Positions 57,290 through 64,000 of a stretch of DNA of 64,000 bases are shown here, piece by piece. Below the pieces are notes generated by a model. It was not told where the DNA came from, did not search any database, and saw nothing but the letters and a program-made list of their open reading frames with translations. The position numbers and the translations under genes were made by a program. The DNA is from Diatrype stigma (Eukaryota; Ascomycota; Sordariomycetes; Xylariales; Diatrypaceae), in the NCBI GenBank assembly GCA_022225965.2, contig JAKJXP020000001.1, positions 1,240,001 through 1,304,000 on the forward strand, read 5' to 3'. Positions within the stretch are counted from its first letter, which is position 1; each line of letters begins with the position of its first letter.

Positions 57290-57622
57290 GCCCCGGCTTC
57301 AGCGTAGGTTTCGGCTTGAGATGGGGTTGGCCCTGGGCCTGTCTTCACTAGGACCAGTCTTGCGTTCAGCAGCTTCCATATCCCGCAGCCTGGTCTGGTG
57401 GCTGCGTATGCATTGGCAGGTCTCCTGGGCGGCCGTGGATCGCTTGTTACAGAAATCCTCTGCAACAAGTAAAACTTGGCCGCTCAGGAGGCCTGCCAAT
57501 GCATGCGCAGCCACCAGACCAGGCTGCGGGATATGGACGATGCCGAACGCAGGATTGTCCTAGTGAAGACAGTCCCAGCCCTAACCCTAACTCAAGCCGA
57601 AGTCCGCGCTGAAGCCCGGGTT
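57290..57622. repeat. Large near-palindrome (inverted duplication) of coding-like sequence
   Basis: Two inverted copies of about 165 bp meet head to head with a loop of about 5 nt centred at 57456. The best-conserved 93-94 bp parts are 57341-57434 and 57478-57570, beginning GTCTTCACTAGG and ending GGCC on the left and the reverse on the right. Similarity continues outward to about 57290 and 57622 and inward with more changes. The right arm, read on the plus strand, has an open frame with RLRDMDDAERRIVLVKT-like peptide, and the left arm on the minus strand shows the same peptide with a frameshift, so a fragment of a former gene appears to have been duplicated in inverted orientation. It encodes nothing complete now. 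Confidence 0.82.
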
Positions 57623-60418
57623 GGGATGGCGTGCTTATCCATGAAGTAGTTCTTCGCCACAGTCTTGAATACTGGGGGGAGCGTTGATGATGGCAAAGGT
57701 CCCTGTAAGCGATTGAAGCGTGGCGAGAGTCCGAACCGAAGCTTCCTTGGGGCGTCGGGGATCGTCTCAGTTCTGAATGTGTTATGGTGACGACCTTGGT
57801 GGGCCTAGTTCCAAGCTATACTTCCTAAAGCTGTAGCGACAGGTAGGGGGTATAGTCAAGTGTGATTGGTAGGTAGTAGGTGCTCTATAGGAACAACCCC
57901 TTCTTGACACCATTTTCAGATGCCGAAGTTGTTAGGCTTGAGGATGCCTCAGACATCTTGTAGGGGGTCTTTGATGCCATATATATCGAAGCTGTCAAAA
58001 TGAAGGTCGAGAGTAGGATCCAATGAAGAACCCTTCTCCATGCATCACAGTGTGTTGCAACCAGTGGCCCTGAAACCTGAGGTCCCTCTCTGAATCTCGA
58101 GTGCACGACGTAGGGCACCTCGAGTGGTATTTTCCCCACCGGCATTGAACACCAATGTGGTGTTGTTTTGTGTGGCAAGAACTACCGCCCGGGACCCTTT
58201 GTTCAGTTAGTATCAACCTGGGCATAACCAATGTGCTCAAAACCAATAACGTCGGGGTTTCTCTTACTGTAATCGCCATCATGTGAGTCTTTTCTGACCT
58301 TTGTAGCCTCTTCCTGGTAAATACACAAGTAAGACGATGCTTCCGCTCCATGCGAGAGCTGTGGTGCCTACAACTGTCGTGTCAGAGCCTTCAGACCTAT
58401 GTATCATACCAACGTAGTGAATGCGCTTACAATCATCCCACCACACCTCGCGGTGGACGAACATCCGAGATTCATAGCAGCTGGTCAAGCCTGCCTACCA
58501 CGCCATGAAGGGTCAGCTCCATCCCGTTCTTTCGCCTTAACATAGCGGCTAGGGTCACAACTTACCACTATCGAGCAGAGGCCAATCTTGTCGTCCGAGG
58601 GTGTTGGGACGTCCTTATGGGTTCCATCCTTAAGCAAGGGTTGGTTCAGGGCTGATCAGTTCGCATGTTTGAAAGCAAGCTATCGAAGAAAGTCGTTGAG
58701 ATCAAGTTGTCGGAATACCGGGAATGGAACGCATATACATCTCGAGCTTTGTTATTTGTGCAGGGAATGGGGAGAGGAAAGTCACTGTGACAAGAGGTGT
58801 CTGTTAAGTGAAACCTGAATAGGTTCACAGATAGATGTTAGCGGATGAAACCATGAGGGTAGCTGGGGGGAGAGCATTTGATAAGAGAGCCGTCGACGAA
58901 ATGTAAAGATATCATGTACCATACCATGAGTATGTTCAGGTCATAACTAGGAGAGTGTGATGTTTTGGACTGAAGAGCTTGACAAAAGCAAAGCTGTCGC
59001 GAATTCGCTTCTGTTGACGAAGCCCCAAGGTGGGGAGAAGAAGAAGGAAAAGGTAAACAGAACTGCGTCGTCGAACACACTTAAGTACTTCTTCTAGTGC
59101 TAGGAATAAATTCAATCACTTGGTCCCACTTTCTGCCTGAGGGACGTACTCTATGTACCTACATAGGTATCAGGAACTAATACGATAGGTAGGTTAGGTA
59201 GCCACCAGGCTCTACCTAGGCCTTCAACCAGTGCCATAGAACCAAGAACCAAATGTACCTAGTAGAAACAACAGCAAGTAAGTGAATGTCATTACGTGGC
59301 CAATGGGAGTGAATACATCAAATGAAGCAGACGCTCGTGGTTATACGAAGTGAACTACAGTTGAAATATAGGAGGTACAAAGATAGGTTTTCCAATACCA
59401 GGGTAGGCTGCCATATGGAGTTATACATCGATTACATCGATATCGTATGCCACCTTGGCCTGATCTCTATCCTGACCACGAGGTCTGATGTCTCTTGACT
59501 GTCATTCTTCTTGTACCTTGTAGCTGGGTTCTTGTCGTGGTGTGCTCAAACAGCAGGAGTGCCTACACATTGTGGCCATGGTGGTAGCATCATATTTATG
59601 GTTGCATGTCTCAGTGCAGTACCAGATGAAGGGGACAAGGGAACCTAGTATGGTATTGATGTACAATCATAGACCAGGAATAGTATATAGCCGTGTTATT
59701 ACTGTATATCATCGTCGTCATCTACTTCATCCTAATTCATAGGACCGCACCTTTACAAGGCTATGCAATCTAAGCCGTCAACTTGTTTCTCTTTGTTGTC
59801 TGGATAGCACCAGTTGTCTCTCAATATCCTTTTCAATGGGCCTCTGAATACCCTGGAGGCCTTTTCGGTGACCTACTGAGGCCTCTGAAGCACCATATGG
59901 TTGTGCGGTTGGCCTTCGAGATGTTCTCCCCCAACTTCTCCACCTTCAACACCGCCCCCCCCCCCCAGGGGAACAGTTGGTTTCGCTCTTTCTCGAAGAC
60001 ATGGAACTGGGGAATCTTCGAAGGACCTACCCATGTAAATCTAGGTGTTCAAAGGTGCTTATGTTGAGAAAGTCCGTCCTGTAGTCATCAAGCATATACA
60101 TACATCCAGAGTAGTACGAGTTAAATCTCCATGCTGTTATGACTACGCTCTTGTTTCGGATCAGCCAAACCCTACTCCCATGGAAGTCTGGGAGTGAAGT
60201 CCCCCTTATACAAACAGCCCAACTAGCGGGGGCTGCTACACCAGTGCTACACTTCACATAGTCTCATAACAAGTATCGTCAGTTTCAACGAGATAACCAC
60301 TTCAACTACGCAACTTGTGACGGTTGAGTGTTACGCCAACCCCGTTTACTTGTATTTTCATATTATTAAGTAATGATAGAATTAGATAACCCCCCTCAAT
60401 ATACAACGTTCGTCCATG
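57623..60418. other. Gene-free region of 2.8 kb
   Basis: Several 60-120-codon frames on both strands but none with coding features. A C14 homopolymer tract lies at about 59957-59967. No repeats beyond simple tracts were seen. Confidence 0.5.
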
Positions 60419-61330
60419 TTACCTCCCCAGAATGCTACGCAACTTCCCAACAGTCCTCACCCAGAGCCTCCCCTCTCCCTTCTGACCCTGCTTGCCAACC
60501 TCCATATTTTCCAGGACCCAAAACACCTCCGCAGCCACGATATCCGGCCGGTCTCTGATCACATGATGCCCGCAATCCGGAACGTGGACGTATCTCGCGT
60601 TCTTCGACATGGCCAGCTGTCCCTTCTTGAGCCTCTCGTCCTCCTCATCAGACATCTGCAGCATCTCCCTCTGCAGGCGCAGGCGCTGCTCTAACTCCGC
60701 CACTGCTGTCGCTCCATCACCATTGCCACTCCCAGCCTCCGCCTCCGCCTCCGCCTCCGCCTCCGCGGCCTCGAGCTCCCTCCACTTCCACAGGAACGAG
60801 TTCCCGCGCACGACGCTCAGAGGTCTCGCGCCAAGCACGCAGCGCCGCCGCTGCTCCTCCTCGACGCGGCGGTCGAGCCCGCCCTCCTGACCCGTCTCGA
60901 CGAGCACGGCGCCAGCCACAGCGGACGCGCCGCAGCGGCGGATGAACTCGCGCGCGAACGCCCCGCCGTACGAGTGCGCGATCAGGATGTACGGGCCCGG
61001 GCGTCCCCTTCTCCCTCCGGCCCCGACCCACAGCCCCGCCCGCTCGAGGTAAGCGCGCAGGTCGGCCGTCGCCTCCTCGGGCTTGGGATTGCCCGGGCCG
61101 CGATCGTACAGCAGCACGCGCAGACGGTGCGGCGGGCTGGCGAGCAGGGTCGCGAGCGCGTCCCAGGACGGCGAGCACGACTCGCCGCCGGAGCCGTGGA
61201 AGAAGATCACGAGCGGACGCTGCTCGTTTGCTGTGGTAGTGGTAGTGGTCGCGCCACCTCTGGGTGGGTCGTCTGGGATCAGCAGCTTGTGCTCGGTGGC
61301 TGGGGCGGCCGTGGTGGTAGAGGTGGCCAT
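60419..61330 (-). CDS. Alpha/beta hydrolase
   Basis: Predicted serine hydrolase of unknown substrate. Single exon, 303 aa from the ATG at 61330; an in-frame TTG lies four codons upstream. After a Thr/Ala/Pro-rich N-terminus (1-38) the fold begins RPLVIFFHGSGGES (HG oxyanion loop), then LLYDRGPGNPKP. The nucleophile elbow is LIAHSYGGAFARE; the catalytic His is probably in VHVPDCGHHVIRDRPDIV near the end, and the acid is less certain. A low-complexity run of Ala-Glu repeats (AEAEAEAEAEAG, about 190-205) lies in the lid region, with a charged helix QRLRLQREMLQMSDEEDERL after it. GC-rich in its N-terminal half. It does not appear to be linked with other genes. Confidence 0.85.
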   Translation of the reverse strand: MATSTTTAAPATEHKLLIPDDPPRGGATTTTTTANEQRPLVIFFHGSGGESCSPSWDALATLLASPPHRLRVLLYDRGPGNPKPEEATADLRAYLERAGLWVGAGGRRGRPGPYILIAHSYGGAFAREFIRRCGASAVAGAVLVETGQEGGLDRRVEEEQRRRCVLGARPLSVVRGNSFLWKWRELEAAEAEAEAEAEAGSGNGDGATAVAELEQRLRLQREMLQMSDEEDERLKKGQLAMSKNARYVHVPDCGHHVIRDRPDIVAAEVFWVLENMEVGKQGQKGEGRLWVRTVGKLRSILGR

Positions 61331-64000
61331 GTAGCCAGACAAGATTGCTTCAATCTATTGAGTAGTTAGGTGGTTACTCGCGTCTTATGACTTTGTTTTG
61401 GATGGTTATCCTCTGATGAGGATTAGATGACTTGCTCGTTCTAGAAATTAGTCATTTGCTACCCCTGAGTCAACAAGGATCCGCGTTCGGGTACAGTTGT
61501 CAGTAGTAGCGTGGGGGCCGTTCCGCTAGCTAAATGCTGGCGCTATTAATAGCTACCGATCCGTATATTTATGTCTTCCTTCACATAGTTATCGTTCCCT
61601 TGGAAAAGAATCATGCGTGATCGGCTCACAGGATACGATGAGGAAATGGCGAGGACAAGCATCGAACAGGGCATCTAGTTAGCACATACATAGTCCACTG
61701 CCTACCGCTCAACTCGAACCAGTTGATGCCTTCATAGCACAGTTCGTCAGCAGGCGGGGAAGTAGTTAGCCAGGAGAGCATAGACGACATGTAGATGGCA
61801 TTTGACTGTGTGTAGCGAGGCCGTCCAGTGCTAGTCTAGCAGTCTTGAGAATTCATTACGTTCGATGATCTCGAGTCTAAACTGGTCACAATACACACCA
61901 CAGGTCGAGGAGTAGATCATGTTAATTCAGACAATCAATCACTTGAGCATCATCACACTTGGAATCCTCGTGTGTAGGGGAAGAGAGAGAGATAGTATTT
62001 CCTAGAGAGTCCTAGCCAGCCATTCAATCATCCATGCATTCATGCATTCATTCCTTGCCTCCATTGTCCACGCGCCAGTCCCTTTCCTTCCCGTTCTACT
62101 GCAATCGGCATTCCAACCTACTTACCTACAGGACGTCTAAGTCTTCCGCAAGATCTAGTTGGTAAGTCACTAGACCACTACCAGAATACTGCGATACCTA
62201 CCACCAGCATGGACTGGCCTGGCCACTCTTACCTGCATGCCTTACCCGCATACAGGCAGGGCTGGGCTGCGTGCTGTGCCGGTGTAGTGTAGGATATCCG
62301 TATTGCTGGCAGCCGGGTTCGACAAAGGGCCCACGTAGGCAGTTGGGCCGGAAACCAGGTCGAAATGCGCTCGAAGGCTGTCGCCAACGGCCGGTCGTCG
62401 TTCAATCCCCTCTCTGTATTACTACCAGTTAGCTAATCTGAACTTCCGATCGAATATGCGTGTGTATGAGTGAGTGAGTGTGTGCGGGAGTGTGTACTTA
62501 CCATCCACATGAGATAACATAGCTTCCACAGTTGCACCTTGACAGGGTCCTTTCGCTGACCGACGACACCCCCTACCTTTTGGTAGAGAGCGCCGCCCTA
62601 CCGGACGCCCAACACCGCACACAAGGTACGATGCTGTTCTGCCGACGACCCAATCCCACACCATCGTCAGCTGCTCTAGGTGTGAGGGGTACTTGGACGA
62701 CAAAGCGACCCGGCAGGAGTCTGAGTGCCGGCTCCCAGCAGAATCTTTTCGTGGCCTTTGGACCGTGTGCCTGCATTGGCAGGGAGGAGCTGCTGGGGGT
62801 ACCAGCACCCGTGGCTAGAGGTCTGTCAAGGTGAACTCGATGGTCGCCTGAAGGCCCAGGGATAAACCCCGGACTACTCCTGGCTGTGGCCGGAACCCTC
62901 GGAGAGACCCCTCCCGGAGAAGAAGCCCCCTCTGGAACCAGCCTGGGGTCGAACTCGGATGGCTGTCGACTAAGCCTCTTAGTACATATTCGTCTGGCCG
63001 CCGTTGCTTGCTCGGTCAGTTATGACGTATCCTCCTTTCCTGTTCTCTTTCCTGTTCTCTTTCCTTTACTCTCTTCTCTCTCTCTCTATCTCTTTCTCTC
63101 TCTTCCCCATTCCTCTCTAGCTCCCCGTGTGTTCGTTTGCTCGTTTGCTGTGTATGTGTGTGTATGAGGAGGCTAGAGAGGCGTCGGCTGCCCCATGGCG
63201 ACGGCATTGCTTGTGTTATCCGTCTCCCTTCTGCGCTATCATCATCGTCAAGTTGTTTGTAGGTCTGTAGTGAGCTGCACATGGTTCCTTCGAAGTCGTG
63301 TGCGTATGTCTTGGAAGATGGTCAGTTGATCTGCTCAAATATGAAGATGATGGTTAGCAAGGGAGGACCGCAGAGACGATACAATTGGTATTGTCGATGG
63401 ATGTTCGCCTTCGTCAGGCTAGTCTGTACAAATGTGTGTTTGTGTGTGTGTATGTTCAGACGTCCCTGCAGTCCTCGATGAGAAGGGTGCGCCAGGCGCA
63501 AGGCCATGGGGCAGCCGCGCTGCTGCGCCACCAGAGCTGGGACCCTGTCGAGTAGCCTCTGGAGTGTAGATGTATAATGTTACTCCAGTCGCCCTATTGA
63601 CTACTCGATGGGCCCAGGTAAGTTGTTCAAGTGGCGGTCGCTCGACGGAGAAGGGATTAGACGCGTATAGCTGTCTAGTTGGGTGTAGTAGATGTAGGTG
63701 TTGGTGACTCTCTATCCCCTTCTCCATCTGGTAGCAGCGCTATGATGTTTGAAGTGTTATGCTTCGAAGTAGACGAGTACTACTAGCAGTCCTAATGCTG
63801 TTTGTCATGTGAGTGGTAATGGTATGAGTACTCATTGGTATGATGGCTCATTGTGATGGCTCATTGATATGATGGCCCGTTGGTATGATAGCTCGTTGGG
63901 TATGAGTACTCATTGTAATATTATTCCACAGCATGGACTTGGCAATGGTATCGAGACGTAGCAGCAGCATGGCTAGATGATCAAGACAGTCTTTCTTTTG
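61331..64000. other. Gene-free right end
   Basis: No supportable gene to the end of the window. It contains a CT-rich low-complexity tract (63030-63115), a TG-rich tract near 63432-63452 and a diverged tandem repeat at 63821-63915. Confidence 0.55.
63821..63915. repeat. Diverged tandem repeat, about 16-bp unit, six copies
   Basis: Units of the type GGTATGATGGCTCATT recur about six times with small changes (TACTCATT, GGCCCGTT, AGCTCGTT), with lengths from 13 to 17 bp. Confidence 0.75.

Noticed and set aside
57579..57590. CCCTAACCCTAA, resembling two telomere repeats
   Set aside because: It lies inside the right arm of the palindrome, and the left arm has a diverged counterpart, so it is part of that duplicated sequence and not a telomeric remnant.
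59783..60067. 94-codon frame with a hydrophobic start
   Set aside because: Contains a C homopolymer, ends without coding features and has no recognised family; likely chance.

Overview
This window is nuclear chromosomal DNA from a filamentous ascomycete (Pezizomycotina, most likely a Sordariomycete). Evidence: short spliceosomal introns of about 50-160 nt with CTAAC/CTGAC-type branch sites, fungal-specific families (NoxB, the DHHC enzyme Pfa4, RTA1-like and Hsp30/opsin-like membrane proteins, a Zn2Cys6 regulator, class I myosin with TH1-SH3-acidic tail, Atg14), and frequent CCTAGGTA-like words in the intergenic DNA. Fifteen protein genes can be built with good support and two more are plausible. 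They are widely spaced, with several gene-free stretches of 2-5 kb. No rRNA, tRNA, CRISPR, plasmid or viral features were found by eye.

Layout. 2.2-4.1 kb: noxB (-), five exons. 4.1-9.4 kb: no gene; a 309-bp TIR element (MITE-like, TA target duplication) lies at 8850-9158, about 300 bp upstream of the myosin start codon. 9.5-13.3 kb: class I myosin (+), converging on pfa4 (-, 13.9-15.8 kb). 16.6-17.6 kb: Cys-rich single-pass surface protein (-). 19.3-20.3 kb: OCH1-like glycosyltransferase (+). 24.2-25.3 kb: opsin-related Hsp30-like protein (+). 26.3-26.9 kb: Y14/RBM8A (+). 28.5-29.9 kb: SAM methyltransferase (+). 31.9-33.0 kb: RTA1-like (+), converging on a Zn2Cys6 regulator (-, 33.4-34.9 kb). 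36.2-37.1 kb: alpha/beta hydrolase (-). 38.3-39.1 kb: broken fragment of a highly reducing polyketide synthase (ER end to KR start, -). 39.9-40.9 kb: secondary-metabolism-type methyltransferase (+). 41.9-42.8 kb: small coiled-coil protein (-), divergent from atg14 (+, 43.8-45.5 kb). 47.6-48.1 kb: possible small gene. 49.8-51.5 kb: BBE-type FAD oxidoreductase (+). 52.2-54.9 kb: secreted GH2 glycosidase (+). 55.4-56.0 kb: small hypothetical (+). 57.3-57.6 kb: large palindrome of degenerated coding-like sequence. 60.4-61.3 kb: alpha/beta hydrolase (-).

Functional reading. The left part is mostly conserved cell biology: polarised growth and endocytosis (NoxB, myosin-I), palmitoylation, glycosylation, the exon junction complex. 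The 31.9-41 kb stretch has accessory character: RTA1-like exporter, regulator, hydrolase, PKS relic and methyltransferase, which together look like the remains of a polyketide-type biosynthetic locus. The BBE oxidoreductase and GH2 glycosidase at 50-55 kb are also accessory types.

No clearly undescribed system is visible. The most unusual items are the decayed PKS locus, the TIR element, the 330-bp palindrome, two GC-AG introns (one splitting a zinc cluster), a start-codon-only coding exon, and sharp GC shifts inside several genes. Exon boundaries are hand-assigned from splice signals, reading phase and family knowledge; each spliced model closes to an integral number of codons.
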